Part shown: one piece after another, positions 41,842 to 52,943 of the stretch
Layout of the letters: every line of letters starts with the position of its first letter
Position numbering within the stretch: the first letter of the stretch is position 1
Origin: Symbiodinium microadriaticum
Lineage: Eukaryota > Sar > Dinophyceae > Suessiales > Symbiodiniaceae
Assembly: GCA_001939145.1 (NCBI GenBank)
Contig: LSRX01000678.1
Location: 192,074 to 256,073, forward strand
Length of the DNA: 64,000 nt
Reading direction: 5' to 3'
Translations under genes and position numbers: made by a program
The notes under the pieces: generated by a model
Database searches by the model: none
What the model saw: only the letters and a program-made list of their open reading frames with translations
Told to the model about the DNA's origin: nothing

Positions 41842-42765
41842 GACAAGGCAGCATTGCATCAACTTTATTGGCATACCTTCTTAGCACCGTAGTCCTCCAG
41901 CAGTAGTGATTGTCAACAGTCTCTTTCTGTGCCCTTGCGCCTTGGATGGATACAGCATGATGCAGCCCAGCTCTATGCAGCACAGTAGAACTGACACGAA
42001 TCACAAAAGACATGGGCCATGCGGCGAACAGCTCTGGGACGCAGACAGCGCAGGCATGTCTTTCTGCGAAGATGGCATCATGGTGCCTGCTAGGTAATTG
42101 GCTCAGCCTGTGCATGGGTTTCGAACTGTGGCGTGCATACTCGCTAGACAGCAAGCAACGCCGGAACTGAGCATCAAGGGCAGGCTCGTGCAATGATGCA
42201 ATATTTGCGAAGGCTGACAAACATGGAGCATGTTGACACGGGCCTCCAATCAAGTCAAGTTTCACGCAAGCAGTTCTGAGAAATTACGTTCGATTAGGCA
42301 ACATCCAACATAGCTCGTCAATGCTCTCGAAGCTCCGTCAGCTGAGCACTGGTCTTGTTACTGCGTGGCTGAATCTCAGTTTTGTGCTAGGGGGGTTCCC
42401 TGTGTCCACCAGCCAGGCTGCATACGAGCAGCCGACGAAGCAGATGGAGCCTTGGCACTGGTAGTTTGCAGCTGTGCCAGAAGGCGGGGGATTGGCAAAG
42501 GAGCGGGCCTTTCGAGGTGAACGCATGACAGGGCCCTTGGTTTGCGGCTTCGCTTGCTTTTCCAGGTGGCTGACTCTGAGCTGGCGACACTCGGCCGAGT
42601 CTTTTCATCAAGGTCCCGTCTTGAACGGCCCCAGACCCGAAATGGTTGAGCTTGAAATGCCTAATATCCCTTGCCTTACAGACTCCGCACAGCGAACTGA
42701 CACAGTGCATTGGACCCCCTTGCCCTAGCCTGAACAAATAAATGCTGCCGACTTAACTGTTGAAT
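41842..42765. other. No gene supported
   Basis: Open frames on the minus strand (for example 41810-42265) start inside the 10-bp repeat and show no domain. The stretch precedes the histidine phosphatase and probably holds its upstream region. Confidence 0.4.
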
Positions 42766-42767
42766 CT

Positions 42768-42782
42768 TATGGCTTGGCTCAG
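42768..42782 (+). promoter_or_regulatory. Spliced-leader-like relic upstream of the histidine phosphatase
   Basis: ttatggcttggctcag resembles the end of the dinoflagellate spliced leader (CATTTTGGCTCAAG) with one missing A and two changes. It ends 27 nt before the ATG of an intronless gene. A short motif, so chance is possible. Confidence 0.25.
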
Positions 42783-42809
42783 TTGCTGCTAGATTCTAGA
42801 TGAGACGCA

Positions 42810-43706
42810 ATGGAGCAAACTTCACCAGGGCATGGCAACGCTGAAGAGCGGCTACCGTTGCAATTTGTTGCCGTCTGCCGCCACGCCGAGCGTGCAGATG
42901 ATATGGGTGCGCTTCTGCATGGAATGCCATGGTGTTTGACTCAGGACTCGAAGCATTGGCCATATGACCCACCCCTGAGTGACACGGGCCTCGTCGAAGC
43001 CGAGGAACTTGGAGTGAGGCTACACAGGGTCCTTGGCGAGCTGGATGCAGATCTACATGTTGTCATCACATCACCTTATTTGCGTTGTGTTCAGACAGCT
43101 GCTTGTGTTTGCAAAAGCTTTGGAAAAAGCACGAAGCTACTCATCGACAACTCCCTCGGGGAAATTTATGGGCCTTGCATTATGGGAAACGAGCCAGAGA
43201 ATCCGGTGCGGCCGCTTCAGCAGAGCACTGACTTCTGCCTGAAACATGGAGTAGAGAGCCTGGAGGTTCGCAAAGTTCTCGGTCAGTGGCCAGCCTGGCC
43301 AGAGACCCTGAAGGGAGCCCGACAACGCTTTGCTGCGAGGTTTGTGGATTACGTGAAACGCGGCTATACGGCTCACCGAAACTTCTTGATAGTCTCACAT
43401 GCTGATTGTGTGGGTGGTGCATTGACGCTGATACCTTGTGGCACATGTAGGCACAACGTAGAGAAAGTCAACTTTGCCGGACACTTCACACTGGTCAGTC
43501 CCAGATGTGAAAGCGAAGCTTCCTCTGAAGCGGAAGTGGACCCGATGCAGCAACTGGACAAAGCTGCTGCAGCCGCCGTGCGTCGCATGGCAGCACTGAA
43601 CCCAGACAAGCACTGGAGCCCCGAACTGAGCACTCCGACGCCCCGGTTTCGGCCTGACTGCGTGAGGACCTTGCAGCTGTGTCTTTTGGAGGATCTGCTA
43701 TCTTGA
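42810..43706 (+). CDS. Histidine phosphatase superfamily protein (UBASH3/TULA-like branch)
   Basis: Phosphoester hydrolase using a phosphohistidine. The 298-residue frame has no introns and starts at ATG 42810. Catalytic signature VAVCRHAERAD near residue 21-31 (RHG motif with Ala for Gly), YDPPLSDTGLVEAEELGVR near 52-70, second Arg motif ITSPYLRCVQTA near 85-96, acid region LGEIYGP near 117, second His VSHADCVGGAL near 195-205. This pattern (RHxERxD, YDPPLS, TSPxxRxxQTA, GEI) is seen in TULA/UBASH3-like and protist phosphatases rather than glycolytic phosphoglycerate mutase. The C-terminal 60 residues are Glu/Ala-rich and extra to the fold. The substrate is unknown. Confidence 0.92.
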   Translation: MEQTSPGHGNAEERLPLQFVAVCRHAERADDMGALLHGMPWCLTQDSKHWPYDPPLSDTGLVEAEELGVRLHRVLGELDADLHVVITSPYLRCVQTAACVCKSFGKSTKLLIDNSLGEIYGPCIMGNEPENPVRPLQQSTDFCLKHGVESLEVRKVLGQWPAWPETLKGARQRFAARFVDYVKRGYTAHRNFLIVSHADCVGGALTLIPCGTCRHNVEKVNFAGHFTLVSPRCESEASSEAEVDPMQQLDKAAAAAVRRMAALNPDKHWSPELSTPTPRFRPDCVRTLQLCLLEDLLS

Positions 43707-44400
43707 GTGGCTTCAGGAGCCGTGGTGCTGCTTTGGTCCGCCGTGAGGCCTTGCGGACCCTTGCGGATCCTTCCGGCCTCACGCACCGTTGTTTCTGGAT
43801 CCTGCCACATGGAACAGGAGGCCTTGCAAGCGGTACGGGCAAAGAAGGAGTGGTCAATCCTGCAAGGCCAGGCCCTGCGGCACCGAAATTCATTGCAAAC
43901 TCTTGCGGCGTGGCCAGGATATGACGAAGACCACCATGCCGACGTCAGCGATTTAGGCAACGACCTGGGCCTGGATCTTATGAGATGGGAGTGCTTTACG
44001 GTTTTGGTGCCTGTATTTGACTGCCTCCAGGCTCGGGCATCTCGCTCGGAGACGGATGGTTTCTGCAGAACGGGCACCAAGGGCAGGGCATGTTCAATCT
44101 TTCAGTCTTGTGGAGCATTGATCAGTAGACATTTCACACACGCTACATCACGCTACAATCGAAGTCGCCAAGGACGTCAGGTATCGTGTTGCGTGGCAAG
44201 CGAAAAAGCCTTGCTTCAAGAGGCTCCCTGATTGATGAGGAGGCACGGAGCGTGCCTGTCATAGCAGGTCTCCAACCAACCCCAGATCTGCGATCAGTTT
44301 GCAGGTTGTGAGAGACTGGGGCATTCCACTCTTGCTTCCGTCGGCGGATGAGAGTCAAAGGCCAGGCATTTGGGCAGCATGTTGTACCGTACCTTCTTGC
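43707..44400 (+). CDS. Unidentified coding-like stretch
   Basis: The frame open from 43707 to 44231 has texture in its middle (KKEWSILQGQALRHRNSLQT, then DVSDLGNDLGLDLMRWECF). In another phase RTSGIVLRGKRKSLASRGSL and DEEARSVPVIAGLQPTPDLR follow at 44.17-44.31 kb. It may be a small multi-exon gene between the phosphatase and HemW. No family is recognised. The 235-aa minus-strand frame across the boundary is a shadow of the phosphatase. Confidence 0.3.
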
Positions 44401-44466
44401 ACTACTTGAAGATACTTGAACGGCATTGCACCCGAAGCAACTTTCAGTGAACGCAACTGCAGTGCC

Positions 44467-45993
44467 ATGCAGCCTGCAGCTCCTGCCATCGCGAATGCAG
44501 CTCCAGCCTCATTCGCTTGCCTGCGCGTCCGAAGGAGCTTGGCAGGTCACCCACTGACGGACAGGCAGAGCTTTGGTTCTCACAGTCCATGGCTTCTGAG
44601 CTCCGTCGTGGTTGCTTGCCGTGCTTACGCATGGCTTAGATCGCCTGGATTCACGAAGAGGAGAGCTGGCAGGGTTTGTTTCCCGGTTGACATGCTCCGT
44701 CCGTGCCCTGTGCGTTCTGTTTATGTGCATATACCATTTTGCCGTCAACGCTGTCACTACTGCGACTTCCCGATCGATGTTGTTCGCCAGAGCATCGAGC
44801 GACCCAGAGTCAGCAGATATCTATCTTGTTTGAAAAAGGAAATCTTGAGCGGCGGTTCCGGAAGCTTGGCGGAGGCTTCCTTTGAGAGTCAGCCATTGCG
44901 CAGCTTGTACTTTGGCGGAGGCACGCCATCCCTCCTTCCAGCTGAAAATCTCGAAGAGCTTCTTATGTTATTGCGTGAGCGCTTTGGCTTTGATTCAGAC
45001 TGTGAAATCACCTTCGAAATGGACCCAGGCACATTTTCCCAAGAGAAGGCCCGTCAATTGGCATCTTGTGGTGTTGTGCGGGCAAGCGTTGGAATCCAGA
45101 GTCTAAGTGACGAGATTTTAACTCGGTGTGGTCGCGGGCACACTGCAAAAGAAGCGAGAGAGGCGATCCAGCTCCTGCAGACATGTGGATTTCGAAACAT
45201 TTCCGCCGACATCTTGAGTGGAGTTCCTGGACAAACTGAGGCGCAGCTGAGATACGAGCTGCGTGAGCTGAACGAGTTGGGGATAAATCACCTGTCAGTG
45301 TATGACTTGCAGTATGAGCAGGGCACGGATTTCGCCCGGCGGTTTCCGGATCCGGGCGCCTCCGGCCGGCCGACAGAAGAAGCTGCAGCCCAACTCTACG
45401 AAGTTGCTCACGACGAGTTGGAGGCGCTGGGCTTTGAACACTACGAGATCTCCAACTATGCACGCAAAAACACTGAGTCCGAGGGTCCGAGCCGCAACAG
45501 ATCACGGCACAATCAGACATACTGGCAGCGCAAGCCGTATGCAGCCTTCGGAAATGGTGCTGCCTCTTTCGTTGCGGGACTGCGCGCGACTCGTCCGAGG
45601 GCATTGAACGAGTACTGTGCTTGGATCGAAAGTGGGGCACCCGCATCTATGCTGGAATTGGATACATCGCAACGCGACGACTTGCGAGATGCCATGTTCG
45701 AAGCGGTTATGCTTGGCCTACGTACTTTGGAGGGCATAGATATGGAGGCGGAGGGCCCTGAGGCAACCCAGTATCTTCTCGCTGTGGCTCGAGCCTTGAA
45801 GCCATGGGAGGAGTCTGACGATCTACGCATGGACTGCTCTTGCACTGGCAACAGCCAGTGCAGCCTCACTGCAGCTCTGCTTCCGCCCAAGGGTTTTCTG
45901 GTGTCAGATGCCGTCCTCTCAGATGCGTTGGCGGCAGTTCTGAGTGTGGAAGACCCGGAGTGCGCTGAACAAGACAGTCTGGCTCTTGATTGA
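44467..45993 (+). CDS. hemW: HemW-like radical SAM protein (coproporphyrinogen oxidase-like)
   Basis: Radical SAM family related to oxygen-independent coproporphyrinogen III oxidase. HemW members are thought to pass heme to respiratory proteins rather than oxidise the porphyrin. Starting at 44467: residues 1-75 are an Ala/Arg/Ser-rich extension, probably an organelle-targeting sequence; then VYVHIPFCRQRCHYCDF with the CX3CX2C cluster motif; FGGGTPSLLP; TFEMDPGTF; ASVGIQSLSDEIL; GFRNISADILSGVPGQT; HLSVYDLQYEQGT; HYEISNYARK; HNQTYWQRKPYAAFGNGAAS. This order is the HemN/HemW one, and the Cys-x-Tyr-Cys-Asp-Phe form favours HemW. No introns. The frame is also open up to 44416. The C-terminus (about 100 residues) is shorter than in bacteria and lacks a clear HemN C-terminal domain. 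Confidence 0.9.
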   Translation: MQPAAPAIANAAPASFACLRVRRSLAGHPLTDRQSFGSHSPWLLSSVVVACRAYAWLRSPGFTKRRAGRVCFPVDMLRPCPVRSVYVHIPFCRQRCHYCDFPIDVVRQSIERPRVSRYLSCLKKEILSGGSGSLAEASFESQPLRSLYFGGGTPSLLPAENLEELLMLLRERFGFDSDCEITFEMDPGTFSQEKARQLASCGVVRASVGIQSLSDEILTRCGRGHTAKEAREAIQLLQTCGFRNISADILSGVPGQTEAQLRYELRELNELGINHLSVYDLQYEQGTDFARRFPDPGASGRPTEEAAAQLYEVAHDELEALGFEHYEISNYARKNTESEGPSRNRSRHNQTYWQRKPYAAFGNGAASFVAGLRATRPRALNEYCAWIESGAPASMLELDTSQRDDLRDAMFEAVMLGLRTLEGIDMEAEGPEATQYLLAVARALKPWEESDDLRMDCSCTGNSQCSLTAALLPPKGFLVSDAVLSDALAAVLSVEDPECAEQDSLALD

Positions 45994-46296
45994 TTGCAGT
46001 ATTCGTCCCCGACATATCCACGGCATCATGAAGATCGAAGTTTTATCGGGTTTACATCTGCTTGCTCCCTGTTTATGGATCACCCCCCGTAGCAATAACA
46101 CACCTATTGTTCAAACTCCAATCTTAACTAGGAGGAGAGGATGGTTCAGGGTTTAAAAAGATCCTCCATTTCGCAGCACTGGACTGACTGCCTCCGCAGT
46201 CTGTAAGCCTGGCTCTGCATAGCCTACCTCACGTCATACCAGAGGGTCTCTGAGCCTTTTCTTGGGAATGACTGCGAAGCTTCGCGAATGTAGGAC

Positions 46297-46335
<39 letters not shown>

Positions 46336-46750
46336 CTTTCTCTGTGTTTCTATTCACTAAAGACTCAACAGCGGATCTAACCATGAGTAATTACCCGAAT
46401 CATGATAGTAGTAGTGAACCCTGCCGCCCCCCGCCAATACTAAAATCACTTTTCGAGTTTCTATTGGCGGGGTTGTGATGGTGCAGGTGGCAGCAGCTAT
46501 TGGAGTCGCTGCCGCAGGCTCGACAATCCTGCTTTCACTGTTTGTGCTAGGCGTTATGAACAGCTGATCCTGATTTCGTGCCACAGGCTCCTCTTGCAAA
46601 AGAGGAGGGCCGCCGATCCAGCGGGAGGTTCTCGGTGAGCAGCTGAGCTGGCCATCGTATCATTATGGCAATCTGATCGCTTTGTGGATGCATGTGGCTA
46701 TGAGGTTTGCTCCTTAGAGTTGTTCACAGGCGCCCTAGCAGCCTGCTGTG
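45994..46750. other. Intergenic, no gene supported
   Basis: HemW 3' region, a TC microsatellite, then short frames. Nothing else is seen. Confidence 0.45.
46300..46333. repeat. TC microsatellite
   Basis: About seventeen TC units in one run. Confidence 0.95.
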
Positions 46751-46756
46751 TTTCAG

Positions 46757-47143
46757 ATCTTCCGACCTCTCCATCTTGGTGACAGGAACTTCAACGAGCA
46801 ATTCCTGGACGAAGGGCCCCAGGTGTCCCGACTTGTCCTGCCTGTGCTGTTTGGATTGGGTCATGTTGGATCATCGCATACACCCACACCCATCATACTT
46901 CTTCAACCGCGTGTGGATGCAATGTGGCAGAACAGGGCGAGTTCGCTTAACGATGAGCTGCGCCGGTCTCAGGGTCTGACAACTGGATTCGCGTTTTCGC
47001 CGATCCTTCCAAGTGGCTCCAGGGAAAGCACCAGCATTTGGACTGGCCAGACGCTTCTTGGCCAAAAGAAGCAGCGTAGGCTGAACCCATTCGGCAGGCG
47101 TATGCTGAGATCAAGCGAGCATTTCATGTTCAGCCATAGTTGA
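46757..47143 (+). CDS. Unidentified exon candidate
   Basis: After gtttcag at about 46756 the frame reads IFRPLHLGDRNFNEQFLDEG, VSRLVLPVLFGLGHVG and LQPRVDAMWQNRASSLNDEL, and stays open to 47143. It has good protein texture in the first 70 codons and is weaker later. No family is recognised. Confidence 0.4.
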   Translation: MFRPLHLGDRNFNEQFLDEGPQVSRLVLPVLFGLGHVGSSHTPTPIILLQPRVDAMWQNRASSLNDELRRSQGLTTGFAFSPILPSGSRESTSIWTGQTLLGQKKQRRLNPFGRRMLRSSEHFMFSHS

Positions 47144-47589
47144 TGCATGCTGCCCCCGTGGTAGCATCCAGTTTAGGCTGGTGTCCAACGCTTGGTCAGA
47201 CAGCCTCCTCGTCCCTTCTCGTCAGAGTGGCCCCGGCGTGCTTTCGATGTTTTACTGTCTCGTGAGACCCGTGAGACATGTATGCACGAGTAAGCGAGGT
47301 ATCAAGGTCGCCTATGGCAGCCGCTCATCCTTTCTGAGGTGGTGTGGGATGTCCGGCAAGTTCGTGATGGGCGTTGCGCATTGTTGCACATGAAGTCTCT
47401 GCACAGGCGATACTCTTTTCCAGATCAAGCTGGTACGCAGGCAGCTTCAGCTGCAGCCCTGCAAGAAGCAAGTGCCCAAGGAGCAACGTAGAATGTGCTG
47501 AGCAAGTTGAGCGATTGAGTCAGTGCACGACACGCCTACTTCGGAGGGGTGGAGGAATTGAAAGGACAAAGGAAACCCCATAGGTTCCG

Positions 47590-48800
47590 CCCCCCCATTC
47601 GCAAATGAGTCACCTGAGGTTGCCGCTGTCGAGGTGCCACCCGATTGCCTGGAAAGTCATAGAGCAGAGGGCATGGGGGCACTCGTTGGGTGTTCGGCAG
47701 GAGGCACACGCATCAACACAGTTGGTGCCTGCCGATCCGTCAGGCCTGCCGTGTGAGAATGCAGCTCCATCTCTGCTCCAGAAGAAGCCAATGGGAGATC
47801 TCAGCGAACATTCGTTCTTATGAAAGACTTCTGAACAGGTGTCCCACCTGTCTTGCTGGGTAAGGAAGAGAAGTTGCTCCGACCTCAGCCATCCATTCAT
47901 GTCACGGGTTAGAGCGCAGTGCCTGTCACAATGTTGAGGCAAACTGAGCAAGGGGATTCCCAGCTCAAGAAGGAAGATTCTCTTCCAAGCAGGCTTGAAG
48001 CAGCAGAACTGAACTGTCCAGCTTGAAGCACTCTTCACAGCATGGAGCTTGCAGCAGAGGACCATTCTGCCTCCAGTGTTGCCAGTGGATTTAAAGGAAA
48101 AGCGCCGCGTGACCTGGCAGCAACTCGTGGAGCATTGATCGGGGAGCGTGAGCGCGGCCTGCCTGAGCCACTGGATAAGGTCTTTGTTGAAGAAGATCAA
48201 ATGTTGCGTCGTTTCCCAAGTTGTTTCTGAATGTCGCTGAAGCTCAGCAGTATGTACGCCTTGGGGACGTTAGCTCTCTTGTCGAGTCGGATGAACCTGC
48301 TGAGTTCCGGACAAGTCCCCTCTCTACCAAAGGAGACGGGGAAGGAAGGCCACAAGCATACACCCAATGTCATGTGGAAGTCTTGGAACCTGCTTGCAAA
48401 CTTTCAGGGCATCCTCAGCGAGGACTCCATGGCCAATGCTTCTACGTCTGATGGAAGCTGCTCCTCCCTGGCTGGCTGAGGGCCGTGGATAGCGTCGAGT
48501 CTGTTTGCGGTGTGTGCTCTGCAGTTTGCAGAGTTCCCCGCTGTTCCAGTTGAATTCGCCTTACAACCTAGCTCAGAGCAGTGGGTTGTCTCTGGCCTTG
48601 ATTGAAGAGGAGCCGCCAGTCCCTGGATCAGCCCGCGCGACCTCCCAGCCATGCACACCGTATCACACCGTCATACATCCGCGATGAGCAGTCTCGTGTT
48701 GGCAAGGGGACTCGGCTACTGTCTTCGCTGCATGGGTCTAACATACAGATGCTTAATTCAGCGTTATTTTGTAGTTGTCACTGGAGCTGCAACGATGCCC
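47590..48800 (+). CDS. Unidentified multi-exon gene, acidic segments
   Basis: Segments: ANESPEVAAVEVPPDCLESH and MGALVGCSAGGTRINTVGA (47.60-47.73 kb); LRQTEQGDSQLKKEDSLPSR with LEAAELNCPA (about 47935); MELAAEDHSASSVASGFKGK to VFVEEDQMLRRF (48.04-48.22 kb); LSSMYALGTLALLSSRMNLL and KSWNLLANFQGILSEDSMAN (48.23-48.48 kb); FAEFPAVPVEFALQPSSEQW (about 48527). The long minus-strand frame at 47610-48200 runs across the same bases and is judged a shadow. No family is recognised. Confidence 0.35.
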
Positions 48801-49319
48801 ACACGGTGAGAACTCTGTTGAAGAGAAAGGAATGGTGATTTCATGCTTCAGAGTGTCAACTACCGTATCAGACAGGATCTGCCTGGAAACACAATCTGAA
48901 TCACACAGCTTTTCCTGCGGCTTTTCCTCTCCCACGCCGCAAAGCCGTACAGTACAGCTGGCATGATCCAACTGCTCAGCAGTTGTTGTCCTCTTGACTC
49001 CGTGTATGCGGCATGCTACAGCGCAACACAGCATTCCGTGAGGGGTTACAGTACACAGCTGCTTCAAGCCCGATTTGTGCTGAGGTATGGCCATGGCTGC
49101 TCGCCAAATCGCACCGTTTGCTTTGGAAGCACGGCGAAGCCGGCCCATCCGCCTGGACATTGAGAACCTTCAGGTCAAAACCGCAGCCTGAACTTGGAGT
49201 ATTGAAGGCGGGGCTTGTCGCCCTTTGATCATCGGAGCAGCCTGAGCGTCCAGAGACTAAGTAGCCACGTCTTGTACCATCTGATGGGATACCGTCGGTG
49301 CACCTAGAGTTTCGCGAAC

Positions 49320-50200
49320 TGCAGACGGGACATGGTCAGGTCTCGGCTTTGCTCCCATCAACTCTAAGGGTTCGGCGCCCAACAAGAACCGAGACACTGC
49401 CGAAGATTAGAGAAGCTTGAGGAGGCGTTGCTCGTGCAAACCCCAAGCCTCCGACTTGCAGTGCAAGCATGCGCTTGACACGCTGGTCCAAGCGTGGTGA
49501 TCACATGCGATCTGTGATCTGTTTGTATGTGATACAGACGATATGTCTGCAGTTCGCTGCCTCTGGTTGGCGCATGTCTCTTGAATAAATGAGCCCAGAT
49601 CGGTGTGCGGAATATTCTGCCAAAGATGGGAGGGACGCATGTTCCAGCTCACTGAGCGCCAAGAGGGCGAGAGGATTGTCGGCAGAGCACCGCGCTCAAA
49701 ACAGAACGGGTTCTGCCTCCACGACTCTTCAGACCGGATGTCCATGTGATTCCGAAGAGGAGCTGAGGAGTCGTTTCTCAGTCAGGTGCTTCGAGCACAC
49801 GAGCAGGCGTGCCTGGCCGACTCCTCAGGGCACCAGCAGAAAAAGATAAAATCTCGGAGGGATGAGTTGTCGATTCATCAGCCGAAGCTTTCCTTGCTCT
49901 GAGCTTAGAGATGGCTGTTGATGGATTGAGATGCTTGGTCTTGGGCACCTTTGACAGTCCAATCTCCAAGGCTGCCCTCTTCTTCGTCGATGGACACTAC
50001 CCAGAGGCACCTGCTTGCACTGGTGACTCGCCGTTCAGTCGGCAGTGCCGAGCATAAGATAGACTCAACTGTGCAATAGTTTTTCTGTCAGGTGGAGGAG
50101 CTGGCTCCGTCGCTGCGAGCAGCTGGCCTTGAATGCCATGTCATCGGCAAAAGGCCAGGCCATCGCAGCTCTTCAAAACTGTTCACAGGCGTTGATTTAC
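49320..50200 (+). CDS. Unidentified exons upstream of the RS-rich gene
   Basis: Segments: GLGFAPINSKGSAPNKNRDT (about 49338); FQLTERQEGERIVGRAPRSK with NGFCLHDSSDRMSM (about 49640-49747); MAVDGLRCLVLGTFDSPISK with AALFFVDGHYPEAPACTGDS (49.91-50.03 kb); and VEELAPSLRAAGLECHVIGK (about 50094). They may be 5' exons of the RS-rich gene or a separate gene. No family is recognised. Confidence 0.33.
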
Positions 50201-50224
50201 GTACGTCATGTATGTGTATATTAG

Positions 50225-50233
50225 TGTGTATAT

Positions 50234-50320
<87 letters not shown>

Positions 50321-50340
50321 GTGTGCGCGTGCGTGTGCAC
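50225..50340. repeat. TA then TG microsatellite
   Basis: About 60 bp of TA is followed by TG/CG repeats. The run is probably intronic. Long Tyr/Ile frames across it are by-products. Confidence 0.95.
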
Positions 50341-50643
50341 GCCTTTGCGTGTGCGTCTGCTTGAGGACGACCAGATACGCGGAATTTGTACAGCATGGCG
50401 TTGTTCCAAGCATGTTTTACTATCGACCCAGTTTGGAATAAGTGGTCACCGGTTTAGAAAGGTCTCGTCGCGGTCCTCCACAAGCCACTTCGACGCCGGG
50501 GTCCAAGCTTGATCCACGTCGGACGACGTATGTTCTGATTTTAAGCGTCGTGCCAAAGGCAAGTCAACGAAACGCCGTCGAAAGGATAGGCTAAAGGCCG
50601 GCGACCAAAGTGAATCTTCCAAGTAAAGCTTGCTTCCTGGGCG

Positions 50644-52475
50644 ATGTGCAGGGTGGCGACTCGGAGCCCTTGCTGGGGTCCACGGTGCCAGAACTGCCGG
50701 ACGAGCATGCCTGATGCATCTTCAGGCAGTTTGCCCACACTTGCGGTGCCAACTCAGCATTCAGGTCCATGCAGTCTGCGGCCTTTGCTGATGAGGCATC
50801 CGAGGACTCTCCGAAGCAATCGTTTACGTGCTCAGAAAGAGTTGCCAAAATCAGTGTCGATCAGGATGAAGAGCATCCTGAAGCCAACTCTGGAGTTTCA
50901 GTGGACAAGAGACAGCGAGGCGAAGAGAGAGAAGACAGTAAGGACGAGCAGAAGGAGGAGAGGAGCGAGAAGAAGGAGGAGGAGGAGGACAATGAGCAGA
51001 TTGAAGAAGGGGAAGCATCTGAAGAGAACGACAAAGCGGATGAGCAGGCAAAAGGACGGCAGAGTAGCGAAGAGGAAGAAGCTGGTGACAAGAAAGGTGT
51101 TGAGAATGAGTCGGGGGAGGCCGAGTCGGAGGAAGAGCAGGAAGAGCAATCAGAGGAGCAAGCAGAAGAGGAGCAGGAGGAGGAGGAGCAGGAGGAGCAG
51201 GAGGAGCAAGAAGAGGAACCAGCTGGAGATCAAGTCGAGCCGGAGGAAGGGGAGATCGAAAGCGAGGAGGCAGAAGATGAAAGCAGGACTCAGCAAACTG
51301 ATGGCAAGAAGGCAGCTCGGAGATCCTCGAGCCCTGACATTTCGGAGAACGTGTCCGCAATCAAGCTCGTGGAGAAGAAGGATGTGAAGCGGCGTGGGTC
51401 TTCGGGTAGTGCACCGCGGAAAAAAGAAAAGAAACACAAGAAAAAGAAGCATTCGGGCAAACGACCTCCTGACAGCTCCTCTGAGCGAGCCACTGAAAAG
51501 CGAGGCGATGCACCTCCAGCTTTAGGAGATGGCAGCAGAGCGCGGCCCCGATCCCGAAGTTGCAGCCCGCGAAGGCCCCTGCCACGCCGGAAGGCTGGTA
51601 GGGACGGCGGGGATGGTAGGGAGAGGGAAAGAAGCATGGCAAGAGTCAAGGACGAAGCCCTGCCAAGGAGACGGGCGAGAAGTGCAGATAAACGATCACC
51701 ACGGCGTGACCCTTCGCCAATAAGGCGGACCAGGAGAGGTGATTCTGCACGGGCCAAGCGGAGGGAACCACTAGAGAAAGATGACAAGAAGGACAAGGAC
51801 AAGCGAGAGAAGCGCGACACCAGAGACAGGAGAACCTCGCCAGAGCGTAGATCGACTCAGCGATGCAGGAGGTCTCGAAGCGGCAGGTCCAGAAATCGGC
51901 GGTCGCCAAAGCGCAGATCTATGAAGAGAAGATCTCGTAGCGGTAAGAGATCTCCGAGCAGGAAACAGCGCAGAAGATCCAGAAGTCAACGGTCTCGAGG
52001 CAAGAGGAGTCCCAGCACTGGCCGTGCCGTGCGGGATGATCTGCGTAGGGTGCCGGAGGTTGCAGCCAGAGCTGAGAGAGAAGATTCTCCCAGGAAGGAC
52101 GGGAAGGAGGCTGAAGCTGCAGAGCAGGCAGAGCCAGTTGCCACACCGACAGCGACCGCGGTGGTCAACACGTCGGCGACAATGACTGGTACGTCCACCT
52201 CGACACTACAGCCGAGTTCCAAACCGCCAGAAAGTGAGGACTACTTGGAGCAGGCTGAGAAGGCTGTCCTGAAGTCAAATCCCTGCAAACAATGCATGCA
52301 TGCGCCGTCACAGACTGTTGGGTTGCAGCTTAAAGTTTACCAAAAGATCATCGTCAGTATCATCCGCCCCAGACGGAGACCCGCCCAAACCAGTAAGGAT
52401 GTCATTGGCTTCCAAAAGGAGGGTTTCGAAGGCAAAGTTGCAGCCGAGCGCAGAAGCACCCAGCCAAGCTCATAA
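50644..52475 (+). CDS. Acidic and Arg/Ser-rich protein, splicing-factor type
   Basis: Frame open to 52475 with a likely first Met of this exon at 50769 (MQSAAFADEASEDSPKQ); GDVQGGDSEPLLGSTVPELP at about 50650 may be an upstream exon. From 50769: residues 30-175 very Glu-rich with Lys and Gln (EEQEEQEEQEEEPAGDQVEP), 180-230 basic (KKEKKHKKKKHSGKRP), 245-430 Arg/Ser/Pro-rich with RS dipeptides (RSRSCSPRRPLPRRKAG, RRSRSQRSRGKRSPS), then a Thr/Ser/Ala tail. RS domains mediate contacts in the spliceosome and locate proteins to nuclear speckles. No RRM is visible, so this resembles an SR-related protein, not a classical SR factor. Near 52300 the better frame changes to SSSVSSAPDGDPPKPVRMSL and continues to about 52570, so an intron at about 52265-52330 is likely and the true C-terminus differs from the stop at 52475. 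Confidence 0.75.
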
Positions 52476-52790
52476 AGACCCATGGAGAATAAGAATAAGG
52501 CTTTTCACGTTACCTAACTTTCGCCTCATTGTTGGCATGAAGCTCCATGAAAGCTGCTGTAAGGCCTGATAGTGGCTGGCTTGGTTTTCGGGATAGTCCT
52601 GGATTGAGGCTCAGGTTTCAGCTTTGCAAGGCCTGTTCCCAATTTCATGGAAAAGATCCATCAGGCCCTCACAAGCCCAACAAGCCCTAGCACTTATTCA
52701 GCCCGCGCCAGCAATACTCATTTGTGGGGCCCATCTTTGGAGCCCATCAGGCTTACAGCTTGCATGGTGGCTGTAGTCGTAGAAACAGTG

Positions 52791-52880
<90 letters not shown>

Positions 52881-52912
52881 GTAGTGGTGGTGGTGCCAGC
52901 AGTAGCAGTAGT

Positions 52913-52943
<31 letters not shown>

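Noticed and set aside
43373-44080. 235-aa open frame on the minus strand
   Set aside because: Antisense to the well-supported histidine phosphatase and lacking any domain; Ser/Arg-rich shadow of its codon use.
47610-48200. 196-aa open frame on the minus strand
   Set aside because: The + strand over the same bases has several better-textured segments. No domain is seen in the minus frame, and the window's genes run +.
50644-51387. 247-aa Arg-rich + strand frame
   Set aside because: Off-frame reading of the Glu-rich region of the RS-type gene; GAG/GAA runs shift to Arg/Lys.
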